From: Candidatus Accumulibacter similis | Lineage (GTDB): Bacteria > Pseudomonadota > Gammaproteobacteria > Burkholderiales > Rhodocyclaceae | Direction: 5' to 3' | DNA length: 64,000 bases | NCBI GenBank assembly: GCA_013347225.1 | Contig: CP054595.1 | Coordinates: 1,980,415-2,044,414 of the forward strand | Shown: positions 42,209 through 52,117 of the stretch, in pieces | Numbering within the stretch: position 1 is the first letter of the stretch | Layout: every line of letters starts with the position of its first letter | Position numbers and translations under genes: made by a program | The notes under the pieces: model-generated | What the model saw: the letters and a program-made list of their open reading frames with translations, nothing else | Databases searched by the model: none | Told to the model about the DNA's origin: nothing

Positions 42209-42511
42209 GACGGGATTCTACATCGCTGCATCCTGCCCGCGCTCGCCGCCGGTGTGCCGCAACGATCCCGCCAGCGGCAGCCGCGGCGCTGTCGTCGCCA
42301 GTTGCCCGCTTTTCCGGCAGACGGGAAAAATCATCCGCATTCGGCACTTGTCGTCCTCACCAACAGGCTGTGCGGTGACTTGTCCACAGATGATGGGGAC
42401 AATCCCGCCGCGCCGCGAGTCGCCTTTGCCGTTCGCTGCCGCGGACGGGGCTTGCCGCAGGCGTCGGCGCAGGCTAAAGTGCCCGCCTGTCCCAATCTTG
42501 CGGAGCAAACG
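42209..42511. other. Divergent intergenic region, xseA / exbB
   Basis: The 303-base gap between xseA (minus) and exbB (plus) must contain both promoters. I see no convincing consensus element, RNA gene or further open frame in it. Confidence 0.5.
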
Positions 42512-43120
42512 GTGTTTTCCATCATTCAGGCTGCTGGCTGGCCGATCTGGCCCTTGCTGCTGGCTTCAATCATTGCCGTGGCACTGATCATCGAGCGCCT
42601 GGCGGCGCTGCGGCGCAGCAAGGTCGTCCCTGCCGGGCTGCTGCAGAGAGTCATCGCCGAGTACCGGCAGAATGGTGCGACGGCGGCACTGGTCAGCAAT
42701 CTCGAGGCGCATTCCCCGCTTGGTCGGGTCCTCGGCGCCGGCCTGCGCAACGTCGGCAGCTCGCGCGAGGTGATGCGCGAAGCGATCGAGGAAACCGGTG
42801 CGGTCGTACTGCATGATCTGGAGCGCTACCTGACGACGCTCGGCACGATTGCCTCGATCAGTCCGTTGATGGGCCTCTTCGGGACCGTCGTCGGCATGAT
42901 CGAGATCTTCGGCTCGCAGGCGCCCGGTGGCAACAACCCGATCCAGCTTGCGCACGGGATTTCGATTGCGCTCTACAACACCGGTTTCGGGCTGCTGATT
43001 GCCATTCCGGGTATGATCTTCTGGCGCCATTTCCGGGCACTGGTGGACGGCTACGTCGTCGAGATGCAGCAGCAGGCGGTTCGTCTGGTCGAGGTCCTGC
43101 ACGGCGAACGCAAGGCTTGA
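42512..43120 (+). CDS. exbB: ExbB/TolQ/MotA-family proton channel protein (second copy)
   Basis: The 202-residue protein starts at a GTG (VFSIIQAAGWPIWPLLL) with GGAG seven bases upstream. It has three membrane helices with the family motifs SPLMGLFGTVVGM and GISIALYNTGFGLLIAIP. It is shorter than the exbB at 15197 and belongs to the betaproteobacterial exbB-exbD-lpxK-ycaR-kdsB order. There it may energise outer-membrane transport or envelope functions generally. Confidence 0.92.
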   Translation: MFSIIQAAGWPIWPLLLASIIAVALIIERLAALRRSKVVPAGLLQRVIAEYRQNGATAALVSNLEAHSPLGRVLGAGLRNVGSSREVMREAIEETGAVVLHDLERYLTTLGTIASISPLMGLFGTVVGMIEIFGSQAPGGNNPIQLAHGISIALYNTGFGLLIAIPGMIFWRHFRALVDGYVVEMQQQAVRLVEVLHGERKA

Positions 43121-43135
43121 CGGGAGGGGCTGGCG

Positions 43136-43552
43136 ATGAACTTCCGACGTGGGCGCACCAGCGACGTTCCCGAGATCAACCTGATTCCCTTGATCGACGT
43201 CCTGCTGGTGATCATCATCTTCCTGATGTTGACCACTACCTACTCCAAGTTTTCCGGGCTCGAGATCAACCTGCCGACGGCCGACGCGAGCAAGCCGGAT
43301 GAGCCGCCGAAGGAGATCACTGTGGTCCTGACCGCGGCCGGGCAGGTGCTGGTCAACAAGGCGCCGTTGGCGTCGGCCAGTGTGCAGTCGATCAGTGAGG
43401 CGCTGCGGCGCGCTGCCGGCGACCTCCGCGAACCGGTGGTGGTCATCAACGCCGACGCCAAGGCCAACTACCAGAGCGTCGTCGACATCATGCAGGCGGC
43501 GCAGACGGCGGGTTATCCGCGCATATCGTTCGCCACCCAGTCGCCGCACTGA
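43136..43552 (+). CDS. exbD: ExbD/TolR-family protein (second copy)
   Basis: The 138-residue protein has a single membrane helix with the conserved proton-path Asp (INLIPLIDVLLVIIIFLML, given in part: INLIPLIDVLLV) and a periplasmic domain. GGGAGG precedes the start and the stop overlaps the lpxK ATG by one base. It pairs with the exbB at 42512. Confidence 0.92.
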   Translation: MNFRRGRTSDVPEINLIPLIDVLLVIIIFLMLTTTYSKFSGLEINLPTADASKPDEPPKEITVVLTAAGQVLVNKAPLASASVQSISEALRRAAGDLREPVVVINADAKANYQSVVDIMQAAQTAGYPRISFATQSPH

Positions 43553-44598
43553 TGGCCGCCGCGGGCGTGCGGCGGCGGCTGCCCGACTGCTGGTATGAGC
43601 GCCGCCTGGTGTCCGCTCTCTGGCCGCTGCTGCCGTTTTCCTGGCTGTTCGGCGCGCTGGTCGGGCTGCGGCGGCGGCTCTACCGCACCGGCCTGCTGGC
43701 AGCCGCCTGCCTGCCGGTGCCGGTGGTGGTCGTCGGCAACCTGACCGTCGGTGGCAGCGGCAAGACCCCTCTGGTCCTCTGGATCGTTCGCCACCTGCGC
43801 GAGGCCGGCTGGCGGCCGGGGATCATCAGTCGCGGACATGGCGGTTCGGCGGGGTCGGTACACCCGGTTGCCGCCGATTCGCAACCGGCAGTAGTCGGCG
43901 ATGAGCCGCTTCTGCTGGCGCGGCGCAGCGGCGTGCCAGTGTTCGTCGGCACCGATCGGGTTGCCGCCGGGCATGCCTTGCTTGCAGCGCATCCGGACTG
44001 CGATGTGATCGTCTCCGACGATGGTCTGCAGCACTATCGCCTGCAGCGATCGCTGGAAGTGGTGGTCTTCGATGGGCGCGGCGCGGGCAACGGCCGGCTG
44101 CTGCCGGCGGGTCCCCTGCGCGAGCCTGTGCAGCGCCTGCGCGAAGCGGACGCAGTCGTCTGGAATGGCAGCCGGGAGCACCGCATCGAGGAACTCGCAG
44201 CGGCCTTGCCGCAGGTGTCGATGCGCCTCGCCGGTCAGCGTTTCGTCGCCGTCGCTGGCGAGGCGCGCACTTGCGGCGCCGATTCGCTGCGCGGACGACG
44301 GCTGTACGCGATTGCCGGCATCGGCGATCCGCGACGCTTCTTCGCGCAGCTGCGGGCTCTCGATCTCGACTTCGAGGAACATCCGTTCCCCGATCACCAC
44401 CGCTACCGCGCAGCGGACCTGTCCTTCGCCGCCGATGGCGTGCTGCTGATGACCGAGAAAGATGCGGTAAAATGTGCCGGGCTGGTGCCGGGTGAGGCCT
44501 GGGCGCTGCCCGTCGAGGCGGTGCTGAGCGCCGGCCCGGGTCAGCCTGGTCTGCTCGAGAAAATTCTGGAGAAACTCAATGGACGCGCGCCTGCTTGA
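43552..44598 (+). CDS. lpxK: LpxK, tetraacyldisaccharide 4'-kinase
   Basis: LpxK phosphorylates the lipid A precursor at the 4' position at the inner membrane. The 348-residue protein has an N-terminal membrane-associated helix, the P-loop [12 protein letters not shown] (about 63-74), the ISRGHGG motif and [10 protein letters not shown]. It starts within one base of the exbD stop and overlaps ycaR by 20 bases, so the cluster is tightly coupled. Confidence 0.96.
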   Translation: MAAAGVRRRLPDCWYERRLVSALWPLLPFSWLFGALVGLRRRLYRTGLLAAACLPVPVVVVGNLTVGGSGKTPLVLWIVRHLREAGWRPGIISRGHGGSAGSVHPVAADSQPAVVGDEPLLLARRSGVPVFVGTDRVAAGHALLAAHPDCDVIVSDDGLQHYRLQRSLEVVVFDGRGAGNGRLLPAGPLREPVQRLREADAVVWNGSREHRIEELAAALPQVSMRLAGQRFVAVAGEARTCGADSLRGRRLYAIAGIGDPRRFFAQLRALDLDFEEHPFPDHHRYRAADLSFAADGVLLMTEKDAVKCAGLVPGEAWALPVEAVLSAGPGQPGLLEKILEKLNGRAPA

Positions 44599-44755
44599 CA
44601 TTCTGGTCTGCCCCGTCTGCAAGGCCAATCTCGAGTATCGCAAGGCGGCGGCGGAACTGCTCTGCAAACCTTGTCGACTGGCGTTCCCGGTGCGCGATGG
44701 CATTCCGATCATGCTCGCCGACGAAGCGCGGCCGCTGCCCAGCGACGAGGTGTGA
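44579..44755 (+). CDS. ycaR: Trm112/YcaR-family small zinc-ribbon-like protein
   Basis: The 58-residue protein reads [20 protein letters not shown] at its start and has two Cys pairs (CPVC and CKPC) followed by [11 protein letters not shown], the hallmark of the Trm112/YcaR family. It overlaps the lpxK end by 20 bases and lies directly before kdsB, its usual place in proteobacteria. The bacterial function is unclear; the eukaryotic relative activates methyltransferases. Confidence 0.93.
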   Translation: MDARLLDILVCPVCKANLEYRKAAAELLCKPCRLAFPVRDGIPIMLADEARPLPSDEV

Positions 44756-44778
44756 AGGCTCCGCCGGGCGAGGTCACG

Positions 44779-45543
44779 ATGCGGTTCAAGGTCGTCATTC
44801 CGGCCCGTTACGCTTCCAGCCGACTGCCCGGCAAGCCGCTGCTCGATCTCGGTGGCAAGCCGATGGTCGTGCGGGTCGCCGAACGCGCGCTCCTCGCGGG
44901 CGCCGACGAGGTGGTGGTCGCCACCGACCACCCGCAGGTTCTCGAGGTCGTCCGGCGGCATGGCCTGCGCGCGCTGCTGACCAGTCCGGACCACGCCAGC
45001 GGCACGGATCGCCTGGCGGAGGTGGTCACCCTGTCCGGCTGGAATGAAGACGAACTGGTCGTCAATGTCCAGGGCGACGAGCCGCTGATCGACCCGGAAC
45101 TGATCGTCCGCACGGCGTCGTGCCTGGCTGCCAGCGGTGCCGACATTGCCACCGTTGCCCATCCGGTCGCCGACGCGGCAGACTTCTTCAATCCCAACAT
45201 CGTCAAGGTGGTCGTCTCGGCGCGCGGCGATGCCCTCTATTTCTCGCGCGCGCCGATCCCCTATGCCAGGGATCACTTTGCCCGCGAGGCCGGGGGCGAA
45301 ACGCTGCCACGCGCCATGGTGGCCTATCGTCACATCGGCCTCTATGCGTACCGGGTGCACTTCCTGCGTACCTACAGCCGGTTGGCTCCGTCGCCACTGG
45401 AGAGCATCGAAGCGCTCGAGCAGTTGCGCGCACTCTGGCACGGCTTTCGCATCAGCGTGGCGATTGTCGATCACCTGCCAGCGGCCGGCGTCGATACGGC
45501 GGAGGACGCCCGCCGCATGCAGGAATGGTTCAAAAAGGTTTGA
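44779..45543 (+). CDS. kdsB: KdsB, 3-deoxy-manno-octulosonate cytidylyltransferase
   Basis: KdsB makes CMP-Kdo for lipopolysaccharide core assembly. The 254-residue protein has the nucleotide-binding [15 protein letters not shown] near the start, [11 protein letters not shown] for metal and CTP, and the RHIGLYAYR segment. The start at 44779 gives the usual length; the frame is open upstream inside ycaR. GCGAGG lies at the expected distance. Confidence 0.97.
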   Translation: MRFKVVIPARYASSRLPGKPLLDLGGKPMVVRVAERALLAGADEVVVATDHPQVLEVVRRHGLRALLTSPDHASGTDRLAEVVTLSGWNEDELVVNVQGDEPLIDPELIVRTASCLAASGADIATVAHPVADAADFFNPNIVKVVVSARGDALYFSRAPIPYARDHFAREAGGETLPRAMVAYRHIGLYAYRVHFLRTYSRLAPSPLESIEALEQLRALWHGFRISVAIVDHLPAAGVDTAEDARRMQEWFKKV

Positions 45544-45629
45544 CCCTGCGCCCGTTTGCAGGTAAGTTTCCGCCTGTCGGTCACGACAACGTGTTGCAGC
45601 GGCCCGCTTGTCATGATGCAAGTGATTGA

Positions 45630-46328
<699 letters not shown>

Positions 46329-46603
46329 GCGTCGGGCGATGATCGTGCAGCAGCGGCCGGATTGGCAAGCACGCGCAGGAGGCTCGCTTGCCACTGTTGT
46401 ACCAGTCGTCGCGGCTGCTACCGGCGGTGGCTGCCGCAACTGGCCCGTGCTGGTGGCGGCGTGCGCGCCGGTATCGCGCTGTTGGCTCGAATGCACGTAG
46501 GGCGGCTTCAGGCTCGCGTTTATTTCTTTTCTTGCCGTGTGGGGAAGTTGGGCCCGCGGGGGTTCGTGCTGCGGGCAGGGTAATCTACAGAGGGAGGTAG
46601 TTC

Positions 46604-49027
46604 ATGTCGACAGGATTGATGTTCGCGCTGGTATGCGCGGTCCTTGCAGTGCTCTACGGCGCAGCAATGACGAAGTGGATTCTTGCGTTGCCGGCCGGCA
46701 ACCCGCGCATGCAGGAAATCGCCAAGGCGATTCAGGAAGGGGCCTCAGCCTATCTCGCCAAGCAGTACACGACGATCGCGGTGGTCGGTGCGGTGCTGTT
46801 CGTGCTGATCTGGATCGCCCTCGGCAAGCTCATGGCCATGGGTTTTCTGATTGGTGCGGTGCTCTCGGGGGCGACCGGCTTCATCGGCATGAACGTCTCG
46901 GTACGTGCCAACGTACGGACTGCCGAAGCGGCGCGCAACGGCATTTCTGCCGCGCTGAACGTCGCCTTCAAGGGCGGCGCCATCACCGGCATGCTGGTCG
47001 TCGGCCTCGGCCTGCTCGGCGTGGCGGGCTACTACGCCGTTCTCAAAGGCTCCGGCGCGGACCTGCAGCATACGGTCGAGCCGCTCGTCGGACTGGCCTT
47101 CGGTGGCTCGCTGATCTCGATCTTTGCCCGTCTCGGGGGCGGCATCTTCACCAAGGGTGCGGATGTCGGTGCCGACCTGGTGGGCAAGGTCGAGGCGGGC
47201 ATTCCGGAGGATGATCCGCGCAACCCGGCGGTCATTGCCGACAACGTCGGTGACAACGTCGGCGACTGTGCCGGCATGGCGGCGGACCTGTTCGAGACCT
47301 ATGCCGTGACCGTGGTGGCGACGATGGTGCTCAGCGCGATGATGCTCAAGGGCGTCGTCGGTGCCAATGACAACCTCGTCGTCTACCCGCTGGTTCTCGG
47401 CGGCGTGTCGATCATCGCCTCGATCATCGGCTGCTTCTTCGTCAAGTCGAACGACGGCGGCAAGATCATGAATGCCCTCTACCGCGGTCTGGCGGTCGCC
47501 GGCATCCTGGCACTCGTCGCCTACTATCCGATCACCACGATGATGCTCGGTTCTGGCGTCACCCTGGCTGACGGCAGCCTGATCTCCTCGATGAGCATCT
47601 TCTGGTGTGCGGCAATCGGTCTCGCTCTCACCGGCGTTCTCGTCTGGATCACCGAATACTACACCGGCACCGACTTCTCGCCGGTCAAGCGCGTCGCCGA
47701 GGCCTCGACCACCGGTCACGGCACCAACATCATCGCCGGCCTGGCGGTTTCGATGAAGGCCTGCGCCCTGCCGGTGATCGCCGTCTGCGCGTCGATCTAC
47801 ATCACCTACGCGCTTGCCGGCCTGTACGGGATCGCCATCGCCGCCACGTCGATGCTGTCGATGACCGGCATCATCGTCGCCCTCGACGCTTATGGTCCGA
47901 TCACCGACAACGCCGGCGGTATCGCCGAGATGTCCGGGCTGCCGAAGTCGGTGCGCGATGTCACCGATCCGCTCGACGCCGTCGGCAACACGACCAAGGC
48001 GGTGACCAAGGGTTACGCGATCGGTTCCGCCGGCCTGGCTGCGCTGGTCCTCTTCGCTGACTATACGCACGCCCTGGAAGCGAATTTTGCCGGCAGCCTG
48101 CGCTTCGACCTGTCGGATCACATGGTGATCATCGGTCTCTTCCTCGGCGGCCTCATCCCCTACCTCTTTGCCGCCATGGCGATGGAGGCGGTCGGCCGCG
48201 CCGCAGGCTCGGTGGTGATCGAGGTGCGCCGGCAGTTCAAGGAGATCAAGGGCATCATGGAGGGCAAGGCGAAGCCCGACTACTCGCGCGCCGTCGGCAT
48301 GCTGACCGCGGCAGCGATCAAGGAGATGATCGTGCCGTCGCTGCTGCCGGTCCTGGTGCCGGTCCTCGTCGGCCTCCTGCTCGGTCCGAAGGCACTCGGC
48401 GGCCTGCTGATGGGAACGATCATCACCGGCCTCTTCGTCGCCATATCGATGACCACGGGTGGTGGCGCCTGGGACAATGCCAAGAAGTACATCGAAGACG
48501 GCCATTTCGGCGGCAAGGGTTCCGATGCCCACAAGTCGGCGGTCACCGGCGACACCGTCGGCGATCCCTACAAGGATACGGCAGGCCCTGCGGTCAACCC
48601 GCTGATCAAGATCATCAACATCGTCGCCCTGATGATCGTGCCGCTGATGGCCCCGACGACCCCGGTTGCCAAGCCGGCAGCCGCGGCGCCGGCGCCGATG
48701 GCGGTCGTGGTCGCCGTGCCGGTGGCCAAGGTGTTCTTCGCGGTGAATTCGGCAGAAGTTCCGGCCGACCTGGCGCAGACGCTGGCGGCGGTCGTCGCCC
48801 ATGCCAAGTCCAACCCCGGCGCGCGCCTCGCCATCTCGGGATACCACGATCCGAGCGGCAGCCAGGCAACCAACGAGGAAGTGGCAAAGAACCGCGCCGT
48901 CGCCGTGCGTGATGCGCTCAAGAACGTCGGCATCGGCGAGGAGCGCATCGAGTTGCGCAAGCCGGTCGTGACGTCCGGTAGCGGTGATCCGGCCGAGGCG
49001 CGTCGTGTCGAGGTCAGCGTGCAGTGA
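46604..49027 (+). CDS. hppA: Membrane-bound proton-pumping pyrophosphatase with C-terminal OmpA-like domain
   Basis: The 807-residue protein has an H+-PPase core (about 1-683, many membrane helices). This core couples pyrophosphate hydrolysis to proton export. It carries the substrate motif [35 protein letters not shown] (given in part: [21 protein letters not shown]). [10 protein letters not shown] (Lys at about 465) marks the potassium-independent class. An Ala/Pro linker (about 684-705) leads to an OmpA/MotB-like domain (about 708-807: [40 protein letters not shown]). Ordinary HppA proteins lack this extension. GGAGG precedes the start, and a strong hairpin follows the gene. Adk lies 275 bases upstream with no gene between. 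Confidence 0.96.
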   Translation: MSTGLMFALVCAVLAVLYGAAMTKWILALPAGNPRMQEIAKAIQEGASAYLAKQYTTIAVVGAVLFVLIWIALGKLMAMGFLIGAVLSGATGFIGMNVSVRANVRTAEAARNGISAALNVAFKGGAITGMLVVGLGLLGVAGYYAVLKGSGADLQHTVEPLVGLAFGGSLISIFARLGGGIFTKGADVGADLVGKVEAGIPEDDPRNPAVIADNVGDNVGDCAGMAADLFETYAVTVVATMVLSAMMLKGVVGANDNLVVYPLVLGGVSIIASIIGCFFVKSNDGGKIMNALYRGLAVAGILALVAYYPITTMMLGSGVTLADGSLISSMSIFWCAAIGLALTGVLVWITEYYTGTDFSPVKRVAEASTTGHGTNIIAGLAVSMKACALPVIAVCASIYITYALAGLYGIAIAATSMLSMTGIIVALDAYGPITDNAGGIAEMSGLPKSVRDVTDPLDAVGNTTKAVTKGYAIGSAGLAALVLFADYTHALEANFAGSLRFDLSDHMVIIGLFLGGLIPYLFAAMAMEAVGRAAGSVVIEVRRQFKEIKGIMEGKAKPDYSRAVGMLTAAAIKEMIVPSLLPVLVPVLVGLLLGPKALGGLLMGTIITGLFVAISMTTGGGAWDNAKKYIEDGHFGGKGSDAHKSAVTGDTVGDPYKDTAGPAVNPLIKIINIVALMIVPLMAPTTPVAKPAAAAPAPMAVVVAVPVAKVFFAVNSAEVPADLAQTLAAVVAHAKSNPGARLAISGYHDPSGSQATNEEVAKNRAVAVRDALKNVGIGEERIELRKPVVTSGSGDPAEARRVEVSVQ

Positions 49028-49083
49028 GCGGCTAACGCAGTAACAGCACGCGCGCAGCCGCTGCAGCGGCTGCGTCGCACAAG

Positions 49084-49119
49084 AAACGGCGAGGCCGCCC
49101 ACGGGCGGCCTCGCCGTTT
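49084..49119. terminator. Bidirectional terminator after hppA
   Basis: A perfect 17-base inverted repeat starts AAACGGCGAGG on the left and ends CCTCGCCGTTT on the right. It lies 57 bases after hppA and 26 before the end of the convergent PEBP gene, with A and T flanks suited to both directions. Confidence 0.8.
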
Positions 49120-49144
49120 GTCGGTGAGACGCGGCTACGCTGCT

Positions 49145-49774
49145 TCAGGCGCCGACCGCGGGATTCAGAGAGTAGGTGCCGGTGAGATGTGCCTCGGCCA
49201 GCACGTGCCCCAGCAATGCGGCGCGCACCTGCGGCCCCCCAAGTTTGCCATCCACATCGAGACGCTCGACATCGAGAGCAAAGAGCGTGAAGACGTAGTG
49301 GTGGACGATCTCGTCGTTCCAGGGTGGGCAGGGGCCGTCATAGCCGTAGTAGTCGCCGCGCATGTCATTGTCGCCGGCAAACCATGCCGTGTAGTCGTTG
49401 ATCCCCTGCCGCGCGCCGTGCGCCGTGTGCGGACCGGCCTTGCCGCGCGGCGTCACGTCGCTGGAGAACTCGCCTTCGCCGATCTGCCGCAGGTCAGCCG
49501 GAAGATCGATCAGCAGCCAGTGGAAGAAATCCACCCGTGGCAGAGATGCCGGGACCGTACGGCCCTCCTGATTGACGTCGTCGCCCTTGCTCGGGACGTC
49601 CGGGTCGTGGCAGATGAGGGCGAAGGAGCGCGTGCCTGCCGGCACGTCGCTCCACGCGAGCTGCGGATTCCGGTTGCTGCCGAGACACACGTGGTGCGCG
49701 GGATCGGGGATGCAGAAGGCGAACTCGCCCGGGATCCGTTCACCGTCGCTGAAACTGGTGCTGGTCAATTGCAT
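49145..49774 (-). CDS. PEBP-family (YbhB/YbcL-like) protein
   Basis: The 209-residue protein belongs to the phosphatidylethanolamine-binding protein family. It shows the DPDVPSKGDD anion-pocket motif, HWLLIDLPADLRQI and the GPHTAHGARQG plus GYDGPCPPWNDEIVHHYVF segments (the latter given in part: GYDGPCPP, HHYVFTLFALD). Bacterial members bind small anionic ligands; the role is unknown. The start at 49774 is chosen over an upstream in-frame ATG because AGGAGG precedes it. No signal peptide is seen. Confidence 0.9.
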   Translation of the reverse strand: MQLTSTSFSDGERIPGEFAFCIPDPAHHVCLGSNRNPQLAWSDVPAGTRSFALICHDPDVPSKGDDVNQEGRTVPASLPRVDFFHWLLIDLPADLRQIGEGEFSSDVTPRGKAGPHTAHGARQGINDYTAWFAGDNDMRGDYYGYDGPCPPWNDEIVHHYVFTLFALDVERLDVDGKLGGPQVRAALLGHVLAEAHLTGTYSLNPAVGA

Positions 49775-49796
49775 GATGTCTGGTCCTCCTGAAGGG

Positions 49797-51335
49797 TTAT
49801 TCTGCCGCGCTGCGTCTGAAGTCACGCAGGCGAAAGCCGGCAACCCATAGTGTAGCGAAATAGACGGCGGCGCCGAAGCACACGATCAGGGAAAGGCGCC
49901 ACAGGCGTTGGCCAAGCCCCCACTGCAGCCAGTCCGTGGCGTTCCCGCCTGCGAACCAGAGTGCGGTGCCCATCGTTGCCAGGGCACAGCTGAGCCGGGT
50001 GTAGAACAGCGGCCAGCCTGGCTGCGGGGTATACACGCCATGCTGGCGCAATCCACGGTAGAGCAGGCCGGCGTTCAGGCTGGCTGCCAGTCCGATTGCC
50101 AGCGCCAGCCCGGCATGGGCGAGCCAGCCGACGAATACCAGGTTGAGGAGCTGCGTCACGCAGAGGGTCAGGATGGCGATGCGCACCGGCGTCCGAACAT
50201 TCTGTCGGGCGTAGAAGCCGGGTGCCAGGATCTTGACGAGGATCAGCGCGAGCAGGCCGAGGCTGTAGGCGACGAGTGCGTCACGCGTCTGCAGGACATC
50301 GTGGCTGGTGAAGGCACCGTAGTGGAACAGGCTGCTGATCAGCGGCACGGCCAGGATGGCGAGCGCCACCGCTGCCGGAGCAGCGAGCAGGAAGGCCAGG
50401 CGCAGTCCCCAGTCGAGCAGTCGCGAGTATTCGTCGGTCTGGCCAGCCGCATGGCAGCGCGCCAGTGAGGGCAGTAGGATGGTGCCGAGCGCGGCGCCGA
50501 GCAGGCCGGCAGGGAACTCCATCAGGCGATCGGCGTAGTAGAGCCAGGAGACGCTGCCGGTGGCAAGAAAGGAGGCGAAGATGTTGTTCAGAAGGAGGCT
50601 CACCTGCGCCACCGAAACACCGAGGATTGCCGGTGCCATCAGGCGGAAGATGCGCCGTACCCCTTCGTCGCGCAGCGACAGTGAAAAACGCGGCAGCATG
50701 CCGATGCGTTTGAGGTGGGGAATCTGCAGGGCGAGCTGCAGCGCGCCGCCGATGAACACCGCCCAGGCCAGCGCCATCACCGGCGGCGCGAAGTGGGGGG
50801 TGGCAAAGAGCGCCATGAGGATGAACGAGACGTTCAGCAGCACCGGCGTGAACGCCGGAATCGCAAAGCGGCTCCAGGTGTTGAGGACGGCGCCGGCGAA
50901 GGCCACCAGCGACATGAAGAGGATGTAGGGGAAGGTGATGCGCGTCAGGTCGACGGTCAACGCGAACTTCGCCGGGTCGTCGGTGAAGCCTGGTGCCGAC
51001 AGGTAGACGAGCAGCGGTGCTCCCGCCATGCCGAGCAGGGTGACCAGCAGGACGATCAGGAAGAGCAGGCTGGCGACGCGGTCGACGAGCTGCCGGGTTG
51101 CCTCATTTCCGCGCCTGTTGCGGTACTCGCCGAGGACCGGCACGAAGGCCTGTGAAAAAGCCCCCTCGGCAAACAGCCGGCGCAGCAGGTTCGGCAGCTT
51201 GAAGGCGACGAAGAAGGCGTCGGTCAGCATGCCGGCACCAAAGGTGCGGGCGACGACGAAGTCACGGACGAAGCCGAGAATCCGCGACAACATGGTCATG
51301 CTGCTGACGGTGGCGAGGGTCTTCAGAAGATTCAT
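49797..51335 (-). CDS. murJ: MurJ, lipid II flippase
   Basis: MurJ moves the peptidoglycan precursor lipid II across the inner membrane. The 512-residue protein opens [20 protein letters not shown], then [15 protein letters not shown], and has about fourteen membrane helices with the conserved Arg in [14 protein letters not shown]. The start at 51335 matches the family; the frame is open 17 codons further. It lies 22 bases before the PEBP gene on the same strand. Confidence 0.96.
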   Translation of the reverse strand: MNLLKTLATVSSMTMLSRILGFVRDFVVARTFGAGMLTDAFFVAFKLPNLLRRLFAEGAFSQAFVPVLGEYRNRRGNEATRQLVDRVASLLFLIVLLVTLLGMAGAPLLVYLSAPGFTDDPAKFALTVDLTRITFPYILFMSLVAFAGAVLNTWSRFAIPAFTPVLLNVSFILMALFATPHFAPPVMALAWAVFIGGALQLALQIPHLKRIGMLPRFSLSLRDEGVRRIFRLMAPAILGVSVAQVSLLLNNIFASFLATGSVSWLYYADRLMEFPAGLLGAALGTILLPSLARCHAAGQTDEYSRLLDWGLRLAFLLAAPAAVALAILAVPLISSLFHYGAFTSHDVLQTRDALVAYSLGLLALILVKILAPGFYARQNVRTPVRIAILTLCVTQLLNLVFVGWLAHAGLALAIGLAASLNAGLLYRGLRQHGVYTPQPGWPLFYTRLSCALATMGTALWFAGGNATDWLQWGLGQRLWRLSLIVCFGAAVYFATLWVAGFRLRDFRRSAAE

Positions 51336-51445
51336 GGTCGCTTCGCGAGGGTGCCGGAGTGCGGCGCAAGCGGCCCGGTCAGCCAAGCTGGAGGGGCAAG
51401 GTCGTCAGCCCGCCTGGCTGGCAGCCATCGCCGGCAAACGGTCGG

Positions 51446-51772
51446 TTACTGCGGGTTCTTCGCGTCCGGATTGATCGTGATGCCACGCTGCTGCAGGGCG
51501 CCGACTACCGCCTGCGCATTCCGGTTGCCGGCGGTGGCAAGTTTCTGCGTGCCGCTGGCGAGTGCCTCGAGTTGCGCCCGCATCTTTTCGGCGTTGCGGA
51601 ATGTCGTCTCCTGATTGCTGCGCAGGTTGGCCAGGCTGCTTCGCTCCTGGTAGAGCTGGCTCGCCTGGAAGCCTGACCAGACGACCATCGCGACAGCCAG
51701 CAGGCAGATCGGCACGAAGACGTTGCTGGACTGTTGCTCGTTCACGTCGTTGCTGTCGTTCATGTCGGTCAT
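51446..51772 (-). CDS. Small single-span membrane protein with coiled coil
   Basis: I do not recognise this 108-residue protein. It has a short polar N-terminus, one membrane helix (about 19-36, FVPICLLAVAMVVWSGFQ) and an Ala/Gln/Leu-rich region (about 38-90) of coiled-coil appearance that would face the periplasm. Its start overlaps the stop of the gene at 51769 by four bases, so the two form a coupled pair. The pair lies between murJ and the PEP-CTERM protein gene on the same strand. Confidence 0.7.
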   Translation of the reverse strand: MTDMNDSNDVNEQQSSNVFVPICLLAVAMVVWSGFQASQLYQERSSLANLRSNQETTFRNAEKMRAQLEALASGTQKLATAGNRNAQAVVGALQQRGITINPDAKNPQ

Positions 51773-52050
51773 CGGCTCGGGGTGGCTGGCGCGGCGCTGA
51801 AGCTGATCCCCTGCGCCGCCAGCAACTCACCCAGTTGCGTGTCGCCGTCCCTGGCTGCGAGATCGGCGAGCGACTTGACCAGCGACTGGTAGAGCGGCTC
51901 GAGCTGCAGACTCTGCTGGATGTACTGAGCGCGTGCGCTCACCTCATTCTGTGCTTCCCGGTTGCTGCTGAACAGCAGTGCGTTGATCACCGACAGCACC
52001 AGGGCCAGCACGCCCAGCAGCATCAGGATGCGATATTGTAAGGTGTTCAC
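51769..52050 (-). CDS. Small single-span membrane protein
   Basis: I do not recognise this protein of about 93 residues. It starts at a GTG (VNTLQYRILMLLGVLALVLS) with GGGAG upstream, has one N-terminal membrane helix (about 7-27) and a helical periplasmic-type region. The frame is open to 52110, but no better start is seen there. It is coupled by overlap to the gene at 51446 and may form a heteromeric membrane pair with it. Confidence 0.65.
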   Translation of the reverse strand: MNTLQYRILMLLGVLALVLSVINALLFSSNREAQNEVSARAQYIQQSLQLEPLYQSLVKSLADLAARDGDTQLGELLAAQGISFSAAPATPSR

Positions 52051-52117
52051 ACGCGTCTTCTCCCGCGAAGAGGGCTGCTCGATTGGGCGGCCTCTCTTCG
52101 CAGCGACCACCGGGGCG

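Noticed and set aside
46745..49102. 785-residue minus-strand frame
   Set aside because: It is antisense to the complete hppA gene and rich in His and Asp in the way typical of antisense shadows.
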